A DNA stretch of 64,000 bases from Bacillus smithii (GTDB lineage: Bacteria > Bacillota > Bacilli > Bacillales > DSM-4216), in contig NZ_CP012024.1 of NCBI RefSeq assembly GCF_001050115.1, forward strand, positions 786,001 to 850,000. The letters run 5' to 3'. Below, in pieces: positions 25,031-33,720 of this stretch; position 1 is the stretch's first letter, and every line of letters begins with the position of its first letter. Under the pieces are notes generated by a model. That model did not search any database, was not told the DNA's origin, and worked only from the letters and a program-made list of their open reading frames with translations. The translations under genes were made by a program, and so were the position numbers.

Positions 25031-26452
25031 ATGCTGGAAAATGAACAAAAACGGTTGGAATACGCCATCGAGGAAATTACGGAAATCGCCAGCGGTTTTG
25101 GACTGGACTTTTACCCGATGAGGTACGAGATCTGCCCTGCTGAAATTATTTATACATTTGGTGCATATGGGATGCCGACAAGATTTTCTCATTGGAGTTT
25201 TGGAAAGCAATTTTTTAAAATGAAGCTTCATTATGATTTAGGTTTAAGCAAAATTTATGAGCTTGTCATCAATTCCAATCCTTGTTACGCGTTTTTGCTT
25301 GATACCAATTCTCTTATCCAAAATAAATTAATCGTTGCCCATGTATTGGCACACTGCGATTTTTTCAAAAACAATGTTCGTTTTCAAAACACCAATCGAG
25401 ATATGGTCGAAAGTATGGCGGCGACAGCAGAGCGGATACGTCATTATGAAATTCAGTACGGAAAAAAGGAAGTGGAGAGATTTATTGATGCCGTTTTGGC
25501 GATAGAAGAACATATTGATCCGTCTCTCATGAGACCTCAACTGGCGTGGAGTATAGAAGATTTAGAGGAGTGGGAGGAGGAAGAAGATTCAAAACCGGCC
25601 TCTCCATACGATGACTTATGGTCGCTGGATGAGAAAAAGCCGGTAAGGAAAGATGGCGGAAAAAAGAAGAAAAAATTTCCTCCTCAACCTGAAAAGGATT
25701 TAGTGTTGTTTATTGAACAGTACAGCCGGGAATTAACAGAATGGCAGCGAGATATTATGACGATGATCAGAGAAGAAATGCTATATTTTTGGCCGCAGCT
25801 GGAAACGAAGATTATGAACGAAGGTTGGGCTTCGTATTGGCATCAACGAATTATCCGGGAATTAGATTTAACTTCAGATGAAGCCATTGAATTTGCCAAA
25901 TTAAATGCCAGTGTCGTTCAGCCATCTCGAACAAGCATTAATCCGTATTACCTCGGTTTGAAGATTTTTGAAGACATTGAAGAACGTTGGAACCATCCTA
26001 GTGATGAAATGAAAAAACACGGGGTTGTTCCTGGTTCCGGCCGGGATAAGATATTTGAAGTTCGAGAAATTGAATCGGATATTTCATTTTTGCGCAATTA
26101 CTTAACAAAGGATTTGGTGATGCGCGAAGACATGTTTCTTTTCCAAAAACAAGGCCACGATTACAAGATTGTGGATAAAGAGTGGAAAAATGTTCGCGAT
26201 CAGCTGGTGAATATGCGGGTAAATGGCGGATTTCCCTATATAACCGTCAACGATGGCGACTATTTAAAAAATGGGGAATTGTATTTAAAGCACTGGTATG
26301 AAGGGATTGAACTTGACTTGAATTATTTAGAAAAAGTGCTTCCTTATATTTATCAATTATGGGGCCGCCCCGTTCACATGGAAACAGTCGTAGAAGAACG
26401 GGCCATGCTGTTTACCTACAACGGCCGAAGCATTCAAAGAAAATATTTATAG
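25031..26452 (+). CDS. spoVR: Stage V sporulation protein R
   Basis: This 473-residue soluble protein is full length for SpoVR. The N-terminus [47 protein letters not shown] is the diagnostic family sequence, and the segment [19 protein letters not shown] and the C-terminal half ([18 protein letters not shown]) also match. SpoVR is involved in spore cortex formation in B. subtilis; its enterobacterial homologue YcgB works with YeaG and YeaH, homologues of PrkA and YhbH. The ATG follows AAAGGGGGG, part of which is folded in a hairpin. A REP-like element starts at the stop codon. Confidence 0.94.
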   Translation: MLENEQKRLEYAIEEITEIASGFGLDFYPMRYEICPAEIIYTFGAYGMPTRFSHWSFGKQFFKMKLHYDLGLSKIYELVINSNPCYAFLLDTNSLIQNKLIVAHVLAHCDFFKNNVRFQNTNRDMVESMAATAERIRHYEIQYGKKEVERFIDAVLAIEEHIDPSLMRPQLAWSIEDLEEWEEEEDSKPASPYDDLWSLDEKKPVRKDGGKKKKKFPPQPEKDLVLFIEQYSRELTEWQRDIMTMIREEMLYFWPQLETKIMNEGWASYWHQRIIRELDLTSDEAIEFAKLNASVVQPSRTSINPYYLGLKIFEDIEERWNHPSDEMKKHGVVPGSGRDKIFEVREIESDISFLRNYLTKDLVMREDMFLFQKQGHDYKIVDKEWKNVRDQLVNMRVNGGFPYITVNDGDYLKNGELYLKHWYEGIELDLNYLEKVLPYIYQLWGRPVHMETVVEERAMLFTYNGRSIQRKYL

Positions 26453-26496
26453 GGGCCTGACCCCCTTGATGCTTTAAAGTATAAAAGAGGTTAACA
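26452..26496. repeat. Degenerate REP-type palindrome
   Basis: GGGGCCTGACCCCC is followed by the core GCTTTAAAGT as in the intact copies, but the right arm has decayed (AAAGAGGTTAAC in place of GGGGTCAGGCACC). It begins within the spoVR stop codon. It is a related, degraded copy. Confidence 0.65.
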
Positions 26497-26684
26497 AGAT
26501 AGATTAAAAATAAAGAATTTGTGCAACTTAAATGGTATGACGTGTGTTGATTGGCGTTATACCTTTTTTACTGTGAAATTCTAAAAAGGATAAAATAAAT
26601 TTTTGAAGATAAGGTGAAAAATATCGTAAGATGGAATTGAATTCAATATTTTTTAAAAATGTATAAAAGTGGGATTGAGAAAAG

Positions 26685-27440
26685 ATGGAGAATGCAGGCA
26701 ATCCAATAATCACAGAGGTTGAATTGAAAAACGTCCATAAAACTTTTATGAATCATAATGAGGCGATCCATGTATTAAAGGGAATAAGCGGGAAAGTTCC
26801 AAAAGGATCTATTTTAACGATTATAGGACCTTCAGGATCAGGAAAAAGCACGATTTTATCATTATGCAATTTGCTTATCACTTCTGATGAAGGGGAGGTT
26901 CATATTCAGGGGAAAGAAGTTCGGAAGTGGGAAGTCCAAGAACTTAGGCGTCAAGTTGGTATTGACTTTCAAAGTGCACCTATGCTGACAGGGACTGCAT
27001 TAGAAAACCTTACACTGCCTGCTCGTTTGCAAGGTCGAACTTTGAACAATCCTGAAAAATATATGGAATACGTTGGATTATCGAAAGATCTTTTAACAAG
27101 GGAAGCAAAAGAGCTTTCAGGCGGACAGCGGCAAAGATTGTCATTAGCTAGAACATTGGTCAACAATCCTTCCGTTTTATTGCTTGATGAAGTCACTTCC
27201 GCACTTGATTCCATCTCTGGACATGAGATTGAAGAACTCATTTTAAGACTGAATCGTGAACAGCAAACGACGATTCTTTGGGTCACTCACGATTTAGCAC
27301 AAGCGGAACGTGTCGGCGATCAAACTTGGCTCATTATGGATGGAAGACTAATTGAAGCTGCCCCGACCAAACAATTTTTTGCTGAACCTAAAGAAGCCAA
27401 AACCAAACAATTTTTAGACATGAAGAGGGAAAATAAATGA
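26685..27440 (+). CDS. ABC transporter ATP-binding protein, FetA/YjkB type
   Basis: This 251-residue ATPase has Walker A GPSGSGKST (48-56), the ABC signature LSGGQRQRLSLAR, Walker B VLLLDEVTSALD and the H-loop TH motif in WVTHDLAQ. Its pairing with a UPF0014/FetB permease, by an ATGA overlap, identifies it as FetA-like (YbbL in E. coli, YjkB in B. subtilis). FetAB exports iron and helps under oxidative stress in E. coli; substrate here is inferred. The start has only a weak ribosome binding site, so an alternative start close by is possible. Confidence 0.83.
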   Translation: MENAGNPIITEVELKNVHKTFMNHNEAIHVLKGISGKVPKGSILTIIGPSGSGKSTILSLCNLLITSDEGEVHIQGKEVRKWEVQELRRQVGIDFQSAPMLTGTALENLTLPARLQGRTLNNPEKYMEYVGLSKDLLTREAKELSGGQRQRLSLARTLVNNPSVLLLDEVTSALDSISGHEIEELILRLNREQQTTILWVTHDLAQAERVGDQTWLIMDGRLIEAAPTKQFFAEPKEAKTKQFLDMKRENK

Positions 27441-28186
27441 ATTTGCTTACCGTTTTGTTAAGTTTTAGCTTCGTGATTATCTCGCTTTTTCTATCAACCG
27501 CTTTTAAATTAGGGCTTGGCCGTGACTTGGTGATCACCAGTATCCGGGCTACTATACAATTGTTTTTGATTGGATATATTTTAAAAGCTGTGTTCGGTTT
27601 TCATAATCCACTTGTCATCATCGTGATGCTTCTGCTCATGATTATAGTAGCGGCAAAAAATGCAGCGAAACGTGGACAAGGTTTACCTTATATTTTTTGG
27701 AAAATTTTCGTAACGATTTCTATCGTTGAAATCATTACACAAGCGTTCTTGCTTGGATTACATATCGTGCCGGCAACTCCGCCGTATATTATTTCGATCA
27801 GCGGCATGATTATCGGAAACTCCATGGTCATCGCGAATCTTTTCTTAAATCGTCTAAAAGGTGAGCTGGAGATGCGAAAAGAAGAAGTCTTGCTTGTGCT
27901 GTCGCTTGGAGGCAGTATAAAACAATCCATCTATCCCATTTTAAAACAGTCTATTCGTTCAAGCCTCATTCCAACTGTCGAAAGCCAAAGAACCATTGGA
28001 CTTGTTCAACTGCCCGGCATGATGACGGGGCAAATCGTAGCTGGAGCCGACCCTGTCCAAGCGGTCCGCTTTCAACTATTAATTGTATTTATGATCATGT
28101 CCGCCGCCACTCTCACTTCTATTATTTTAGGATTCCTCACCAATCCAGGCCTATTTAACAAACATCAACAATTAAAAGGGGCCTGA
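27437..28186 (+). CDS. fetB: ABC transporter permease, FetB/UPF0014 type
   Basis: This 249-residue protein has about seven transmembrane helices and the UPF0014 signature: SIRATIQLFLIGYILKAVF, ISGMIIGNSMVIANLFLNR, and SLIPTVESQRTIGLVQLPGMMTGQIVAGADP. It is the membrane part of the putative iron exporter with the ATPase upstream (overlap of four bases, ATGA). B. subtilis YjkA is the likely equivalent. Its stop codon lies inside a REP palindrome. Confidence 0.87.
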   Translation: MNLLTVLLSFSFVIISLFLSTAFKLGLGRDLVITSIRATIQLFLIGYILKAVFGFHNPLVIIVMLLLMIIVAAKNAAKRGQGLPYIFWKIFVTISIVEIITQAFLLGLHIVPATPPYIISISGMIIGNSMVIANLFLNRLKGELEMRKEEVLLVLSLGGSIKQSIYPILKQSIRSSLIPTVESQRTIGLVQLPGMMTGQIVAGADPVQAVRFQLLIVFMIMSAATLTSIILGFLTNPGLFNKHQQLKGA

Positions 28187-28225
28187 CCCCTTTTTCGCTT
28201 TAAAGCTACAAAGGGGTCAGGCACC
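28178..28225. repeat. REP-type palindrome upstream of RAYT
   Basis: Arms GGGGCCTGACCCC and GGGGTCAGGCACC flank the inner palindrome GCTTTAAAGC. It lies 80 bp before the RAYT gene and overlaps the fetB stop. With the copy at 28873 it brackets the transposase, the usual layout of RAYT loci. Confidence 0.85.
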
Positions 28226-28302
28226 ATTTTTTTCTTGCTTTCGAGTTTGAAAAGTCATTATAATGGAAATGTACGAAATATTCAAATGAAATAGAGGTGG
28301 TT

Positions 28303-28878
28303 ATGATAGCAAGAAAGCCGCGTGTGTGGTATCCTGGGGCCATTTATCATGTAACGGCTCGTGGAAACCGGAAAGAAGCTATTTTTCGAGATATAGTTGA
28401 TTATCGAACCTACTTAAAATATCTCCGCATTGTCCGCAATCGTTACCCCTTCATTCTTCATTCCTATTGTTTAATGAAAAACCACGTTCATCTTCAATTA
28501 GAAACGATTCATGATCCCCTTCACTTCATCATGAGAGACTTTCATTCAGAGTATGCCATGTATTTTAATCGTCGTTACGATCTTGTTGGCCATGTATTTC
28601 AAGGACGCTATAAAGCCCAACTCATTGAAAATGATCATTATTTCCTTAAAGTAAGCCAATATATTCATCTTAATCCAGTCAGAGCAAATTTAGTAGAAAA
28701 GCCGGAAGATTACATTTGGAGTAGTTACCATTCATATATTACAGGGAAAGATAATCCCAATGTCGACAAACAAAAAACGTTGTACTATTTCACAAAAGAT
28801 CGCTCACGAATCACCTATCAGCAGTATGTGGAAGAGCATATGAAAGAAAATCCATTCTCCAATATTCAAAATCTTTAA
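28303..28878 (+). CDS. REP-associated tyrosine transposase (RAYT)
   Basis: This 191-residue Y1/HUH-family protein has the metal-binding HVH (61-63) in CLMKNHVHLQLE and the catalytic tyrosine candidate Tyr120 in KVSQYIHLNPVRANLVEKPEDYIWSSY, the typical RAYT C-terminal signature. The opening PRVWYPGAIYHVTARGNRKEAIF is the classic start of the domain. ATG 28303 is chosen since AGAGGTGG precedes it; a GTG six bases earlier lies inside that site. RAYTs cut single-stranded REP hairpins, and REP palindromes flank this gene on both sides. The active-site residues look intact. Confidence 0.88.
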   Translation: MIARKPRVWYPGAIYHVTARGNRKEAIFRDIVDYRTYLKYLRIVRNRYPFILHSYCLMKNHVHLQLETIHDPLHFIMRDFHSEYAMYFNRRYDLVGHVFQGRYKAQLIENDHYFLKVSQYIHLNPVRANLVEKPEDYIWSSYHSYITGKDNPNVDKQKTLYYFTKDRSRITYQQYVEEHMKENPFSNIQNL

Positions 28879-28908
28879 AGTATTAAAATATTAAAGGGGT
28901 CTGACCCC
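28873..28908. repeat. REP-type half element downstream of RAYT
   Basis: CTTTAAAG, which overlaps the RAYT stop codon, is followed by GGGGTCTGACCCC. This is a core plus one arm of the same repeat family, with the arm itself a small palindrome. Confidence 0.7.
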
Positions 28909-28926
28909 ATTAGAAAGGATGTTTAT

Positions 28927-30137
28927 ATGCTCAGGAATCGTTGGCAGATTTTAATTTTGGCTACTTGGATACAAATGACGGCCGCAATGATTACTCAAGG
29001 TATGGGTCCGTTATCCACTTATTGGGGAAAAATGGATCTTTTAACTCCAACGCAAACAGCCATTTTAGTGTCGGCTATCAATGTCGGTCCTTTGTTTTCG
29101 ATGATGTTTTTAGGAAAAGCCATTGATCTATACGGAGAACGGTGGATTTTAGGGATTAGCAGTTTGTTGCTTGGACTCACGATGGGGGCGACGTTGCTTT
29201 CTCATCATTATATCTACTTAATCATGATTTTAATGATCGTGGGGGCGTGGTATGGCGCTTCGCAACCGGGGGGAAGCAAGGCCATCGTCCACTGGTTTCC
29301 GGTAAAAGAAAGGGGACTGGCACTGGGAATCAGACAAACAGGCATTCCATTAGGCGGAGCCATTGCGGCTGCCAGCATTCCATGGCTGTCCATTCATTTT
29401 GGAGTGTCAACGGCCATTTTAGTCCAAGCGGGTCTAGCTATTGTCAGTGGATTTTTATTTCTATTACTCTATCAAGATGCGGAACCGGCAAAAAGTGAGA
29501 GTGAAAATCCTGAAGAAAAAGAAAACTGGAAATCGATTTGTTTTAATAAAACTCTTTACCCTGTTTTCTTTGTGGGAGTTTCACTTGTATCTCTCCAATT
29601 TATATTGGTTGCTCATTTTATGGGATTTTTAACAAACGAATTAAAAGTTTCCCTTACAAAAGCAGATTGTATTTAACTGTGGTGCAAATTTCCGGAATGT
29701 TAGGCAGAGTGGTATTGGCGTGGGTAGGTGACAATTGGTTAAAAGGAAATCGAGTTCGTCCTCTCATTCTTTCTATTGTCGTGGCCATAGTGTCGTGGCC
29801 ATAGCATCTATTTTCTCTTTTGTGGCTGGATGAAGGGGTGTCTAGCTGGCTCCTTGTCGGAATCAGTATTGTATTAGGTTTCTTTGGAATGGGCTGGTAC
29901 AGTCTCTATATCGTTTATGTTTCCGAAAACGGACCGGAAGATCAAATCGCCTACACCGTGAGCATAGGTCTTACTTTAAACCAAATTGCCATTATAGCAG
30001 CTCCCGTTCTATTCGGATTGATCGTGGACTGGCAAAAAAGTTATACGATAGCGTGGATTTTCCTAATGGTGATCATCGCTTCAGGAGGGCTTATGTTATT
30101 ACCAAGCAAATCCGGTTTAAAGAAAATAGATATATGA
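28927..30137 (+). pseudogene. Broken MFS transporter gene
   Basis: The first 250 codons (28927-29676) encode the N-terminal half of a major facilitator protein, with ILVSAINVGPLFSMMFLGKAIDLYGERWILG and GASQPGGSKAIVHWFP. The reading then moves from frame 1 to frame 3 at about 29672 (KADC / TVVQISGMLGRVVLAWVGDNWL continues in the new frame). A perfect 14-bp tandem duplication (TGTCGTGGCCATAG at 29777-29790 and 29791-29804) creates a stop, and a further small indel is needed before the last 105 codons (29820-30137), which hold the final helices. Substrate is unknown; position next to the IclR genes and an aromatic pathway suggests aromatic acid uptake. Confidence 0.85.
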
Positions 30138-30378
30138 AACTAAGTTTATCGAAAATACATAAAGGGCAACACCGTAGGTATTCTTATACTCTGCCTAATC
30201 ATTGAGCGGGATTGGGATTTTGACGGACAAAAAATAACCGATTCACTTTAGTTAAAAGAACACCGCCATAACATCTTTGATCTAAATAAATGAAATAGTC
30301 ATTTATCTAAGCGAATCGTTGCGCTCTTAAGGTAATTTTTATGGACAAATCCGAAGTGAATTTAAAAAATTTCTCCTC

Positions 30379-31182
30379 TCAATTCCGCTCTAATGAAGCT
30401 GCTTTTTGCTTTGTTTCATAAAATCCGAGATTTTCGGAAATTTCAGCGGCTGCCTTCATTATTTTATCTACTAGAAAGCCAGTTTTCATTTTCTTTATTC
30501 GATCTAATGGCCCCACTACGCTGATACCCGCAATGACTTTTCCGGTATAATCTTTGACGGGTGCTCCAATACTCACAATTCCTTTACTTATTTCTTCTTT
30601 GGCGATTGAATACCCTTGTTTTTTGATTTGGTCCAGTTCTGCCCGAATTTGTGCTTCTGTTTTTTCACAATGGTATGGTCCGCTTTTCGCGATCACATGT
30701 TGGATATATTCTTCAGGTTGATAAGCCAATATCACTTTTCCCACTCCGGTTTTAAGAGCAGGATTTCGTTGACCGATATTGGACATAAGAGAAACAGGAT
30801 GACGGCATTCGATTTTATGAAGATAGACGATATGTTGATCTTCCAATATGGCAAGGTGAGCCGTTTCTCCCAACTCATCAACGAGTGGTTTGAGCACGTG
30901 CAAAGACACTCTGTATATTTCATAATGAGTGGTGACCAGTCCGCTTAAACCGAGGATGGATAAACCAAGATGATATCTTTTCGTATGGGGATTTTGTTCT
31001 AGAAAGCCTTTGCTGCAAAGTTTGGTGACGAGCCGATGGACGGTGGTTTTATGGATGTCCAACTGGCGGGCGATTTCTGTAATTCCATATTCTTGTTTTG
31101 GACGTGAATATAATTTTAAAATTCTTATAGCATTTTTGACCGATCCTAAAAAATATTTTTCATTGGCACCATCCTTTTGCAC
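30379..31182 (-). CDS. IclR-family transcriptional regulator 1
   Basis: This 267-residue protein has an N-terminal winged helix (ILKLYSRPKQEYGITEIARQLDIHKTTVHRLVTKLCSKGFLEQN) and a C-terminal effector-binding domain (GETAHLAILEDQHIVYLHKIE, then ISKGIVSIGAPVKDYTGKVIAGISVVGP). GTG 31182 is chosen as start, with AAGGAG upstream. IclR proteins of this kind often control aromatic degradation operons. It lies next to a paralogue and before the meta-cleavage genes, and beside a dead MFS gene. Its effector is not known. Confidence 0.88.
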   Translation of the reverse strand: MQKDGANEKYFLGSVKNAIRILKLYSRPKQEYGITEIARQLDIHKTTVHRLVTKLCSKGFLEQNPHTKRYHLGLSILGLSGLVTTHYEIYRVSLHVLKPLVDELGETAHLAILEDQHIVYLHKIECRHPVSLMSNIGQRNPALKTGVGKVILAYQPEEYIQHVIAKSGPYHCEKTEAQIRAELDQIKKQGYSIAKEEISKGIVSIGAPVKDYTGKVIAGISVVGPLDRIKKMKTGFLVDKIMKAAAEISENLGFYETKQKAASLERN

Positions 31183-31249
31183 TTTGGTCACTCCTTTTTC
31201 AAAAATGGAATCATATTCAGATTAGTGAAGGCAGATGGGATGAAGGGAG

Positions 31250-32014
31250 CTATAACGTTTCTAATTTGTGAGAAATTTGGTCCGCTGCTTGAATCACTGA
31301 TTTTGTCAGCGAATGATAGTTGGTAGGATGAATTCGTTTGATCGATCCGACGATACTGACAGAAGCAGCCACTTGCTGATTGACCGTTATGGGAGCAGCG
31401 ATGGAAGTGATTCCTTCATGGAGCTCTTCTTTACTAATCGCATATCCTTGCTGTTTGATCTGTTTTAATACGCGTAAAAATTCTTCCGGATGAGTGATCG
31501 TATATGGTGTATAAGGATGAAGACCGTGTTCTTTTATATAGTTTTCTATGAAATCTTTAGGCTTGTAAGCAAAAATGACTTTGCCTGCGCTTGTGCAATG
31601 AGGAGGGTTTTTACGGCCAATATGCGTCAGCATTTCAACGGGGTGTTTGCAATCTTCTTTGCAAAGGTAAAAAACTTCCCCTTTTTTTAAAATGGCAATA
31701 TGGGCACTTTCTCCGGTTTTTTCGACTAATTGCCGTATAATAGGTCGGCCTACTTCCAATATCTTCAAACGGGAACTTACAAGATTTCCTAATGCCAATA
31801 AGGGAACTCCCAAGTGATAACGACTCGTTTCTCTATTTTTCATAACGAATCCTTCGCTTTCCAATGTAATAAGGAGTCGATGGGCAGTACTCTTGGCAAT
31901 GCCCAGCTTGTTGGCGATTTCGGTTACTCCAAGCTCTGATACATCCATTGAAAATAAGTCCAATAATTTTAAAGCGTTATCTAAAGAATTGGACTTGTTC
32001 TTGGTTTTTGCCAT
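31250..32014 (-). CDS. IclR-family transcriptional regulator 2
   Basis: This 254-residue protein is a paralogue of regulator 1, with winged helix ALKLLDLFSMDVSELGVTEIANKLGIAKSTAHRLLITLESEGF and effector domain GESAHIAILKKGEVFYLCKED and ISKEELHEGITSIAAPITV. The ATG follows AAAGGAG. It is divergent from the meta-cleavage operon; a perfect cre site and a GTTC-N7-GAAC repeat (32100-32114) lie in the shared intergenic region. It is the better candidate for direct control of that operon, by position. Effector unknown. Confidence 0.9.
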   Translation of the reverse strand: MAKTKNKSNSLDNALKLLDLFSMDVSELGVTEIANKLGIAKSTAHRLLITLESEGFVMKNRETSRYHLGVPLLALGNLVSSRLKILEVGRPIIRQLVEKTGESAHIAILKKGEVFYLCKEDCKHPVEMLTHIGRKNPPHCTSAGKVIFAYKPKDFIENYIKEHGLHPYTPYTITHPEEFLRVLKQIKQQGYAISKEELHEGITSIAAPITVNQQVAASVSIVGSIKRIHPTNYHSLTKSVIQAADQISHKLETL

Positions 32015-32068
32015 TCGATTAGCTCCTTTCTAAATATGGGTAACGATGACGATCAAGGCTTAAGATAA

Positions 32069-32084
32069 TTGAAAGCGCTATCAT
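32069..32084. promoter_or_regulatory. Catabolite-responsive element (cre, CcpA site)
   Basis: TTGAAAGCGCTATCAT fits the consensus WTGNNANCGNWNNCAW at every fixed position. It lies 55 bp upstream of the IclR 2 start and about 190 bp before the aldehyde dehydrogenase. In the IclR 2 direction it would lie near or after the promoter (repression); for the catabolic operon it may also act. It suggests glucose repression of aromatic breakdown. Confidence 0.7.
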
Positions 32085-32277
32085 AACAGCTAGCAACTTG
32101 TTCGGTAGATGAACGAGAGGAATGATATTATTTTATCATATAATTTTTGAATATTAAATAAATTTAAAATTTTCATCTTTGTTTCGCATAGAAGAACAAC
32201 CAAGTTGTTAGCGTTTCCGCTATTTTCTACCCTTATGTTAAAGCAACTGATTTTCAGCAAATAAACAGGGGGTATGA

Positions 32278-33720
32278 ATGATGGCATCCGTATCAGCCGA
32301 AACAAAAACGATGGATTGTTTGCATTTTATCAATGGAAAGTATTGTTCTTCTGTGGATCATAAAACGTTTGAAAATATTAATCCAGCAACAGAGGAAGTG
32401 ATCGGGACGGTGGCGGAAGGCGGAAAAAAAGAAATTGATCTTGCCGTCGCCGCTGCAAGAAAAGCATTAAATGGACCTTGGAAGGAAATATCCACACAAG
32501 AAAGATCGAAAATCATCCGCAGAATTGGCGATATTATTTTGGAAAGAATCGATGAACTAGCCATGTTGGAAACGTTGGATACCGGAAAACCGCTTTGGTT
32601 GGCCAAACAACTGGATATTCCGAGAGCCGCTTATAATTTCCATTTCTTCGCCGACTATATGATTTCAGTGGGTACGGAAGCCTATGAACAAGACAATATA
32701 GCGATCAATTATGCCGTTCGCCGTCCGGTAGGAGTTGTTGGATTGATTAATCCTTGGAATCTGCCGTTGTTATTGTTGACTTGGAAATTAGCTCCTTGTT
32801 TGGCTGCCGGAAATACGGCTGTTATGAAACCGGCAGAATGGACGCCGATGACAGCGACTTTATTGGGGGAAATTTGTAAAGAAGCAGGCGTTCCGGATGG
32901 AGTCGTGAATATAGTGCATGGTTTTGGTCCCGATTCAGCAGGCGCAGCTCTTTCCGAACATCCGGATGTAGATGCCATCAGTTTTACCGGTGAAACGTCA
33001 ACGGGAACCGTCATTATGCAATCAGCTGCCAAATCGTTGAAAAAATTGTCCTATGAACTAGGCGGGAAAAACCCCAATATTATTTTTGCGGACTCGGATT
33101 TGGATGAAGTCATTGAAACTACCATCAAATCCAGTTTTATCAATCAAGGTGAAGTTTGTTTGTCTGGCTCTCGCATTTATGTCGAACGTCCGGTTTTGGA
33201 TGCATTTATGGAGAAGTTTGTTCAAAAAACAAAAGAACTTACGGTCGGTGATCCTTTAGATCCTAACAGCAAAGTGGGAGCGTTGATTTCGAAAGAACAT
33301 TATGAAAGAGTATCGAGCTATCTTAAAATTGCCCGAGAAGAAGGCGGAAACATTGTGATAGGCGGAAAACGTCCGGCGGGATTGGACAAAGGTTATTATT
33401 TAGAGCCAACTATTATCGCTGGATTGGATCGGAATTCCCGCTGTGTCAAAGAGGAAATTTTCGGTCCGGTTGTCACCGTTCTCCCCTTTGACAAAGAAGA
33501 GGAAGCGATTGAACAGGCGAATGATACCCACTATGGATTAAGCGCAACGATTTGGACGAATGATCTGCGCCGTGCCCACCGGGTGGCCAGGCAAATAGAA
33601 GCAGGAATCATCTGGGTCAACACCTGGTTTTTGCGCGATTTACGCACACCTTTTGGAGGCATGAAAAGAAGCGGAATCGGCAGGGAAGGCGGAATGCACA
33701 GCTTTGAGTTTTACACCTGA
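32278..33720 (+). CDS. dmpC: 2-Hydroxymuconic semialdehyde dehydrogenase, 3' end clipped by IS
   Basis: This NAD-dependent aldehyde dehydrogenase of about 480 residues contains ELGGKNPNIIF (general base Glu near 261), the catalytic Cys near 294 in NQGEVCLSG, FTGETSTGT and the WNLPLLLLTWKLAPCLAAGNT segment. Together with the next five genes this identifies it as the DmpC/XylG-type enzyme that oxidises 2-hydroxymuconic semialdehyde to 2-hydroxymuconate. The frame ends FEFYT-stop, where the stop is made by the left end of the IS1380-type element. The original C-terminal nine residues (ELSNICIKL) are still readable at 35402-35431 after the element. The short loss leaves all catalytic residues, so activity may or may not survive. 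ATG 32281 is an equally good start. Confidence 0.88.
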   Translation: MMASVSAETKTMDCLHFINGKYCSSVDHKTFENINPATEEVIGTVAEGGKKEIDLAVAAARKALNGPWKEISTQERSKIIRRIGDIILERIDELAMLETLDTGKPLWLAKQLDIPRAAYNFHFFADYMISVGTEAYEQDNIAINYAVRRPVGVVGLINPWNLPLLLLTWKLAPCLAAGNTAVMKPAEWTPMTATLLGEICKEAGVPDGVVNIVHGFGPDSAGAALSEHPDVDAISFTGETSTGTVIMQSAAKSLKKLSYELGGKNPNIIFADSDLDEVIETTIKSSFINQGEVCLSGSRIYVERPVLDAFMEKFVQKTKELTVGDPLDPNSKVGALISKEHYERVSSYLKIAREEGGNIVIGGKRPAGLDKGYYLEPTIIAGLDRNSRCVKEEIFGPVVTVLPFDKEEEAIEQANDTHYGLSATIWTNDLRRAHRVARQIEAGIIWVNTWFLRDLRTPFGGMKRSGIGREGGMHSFEFYT

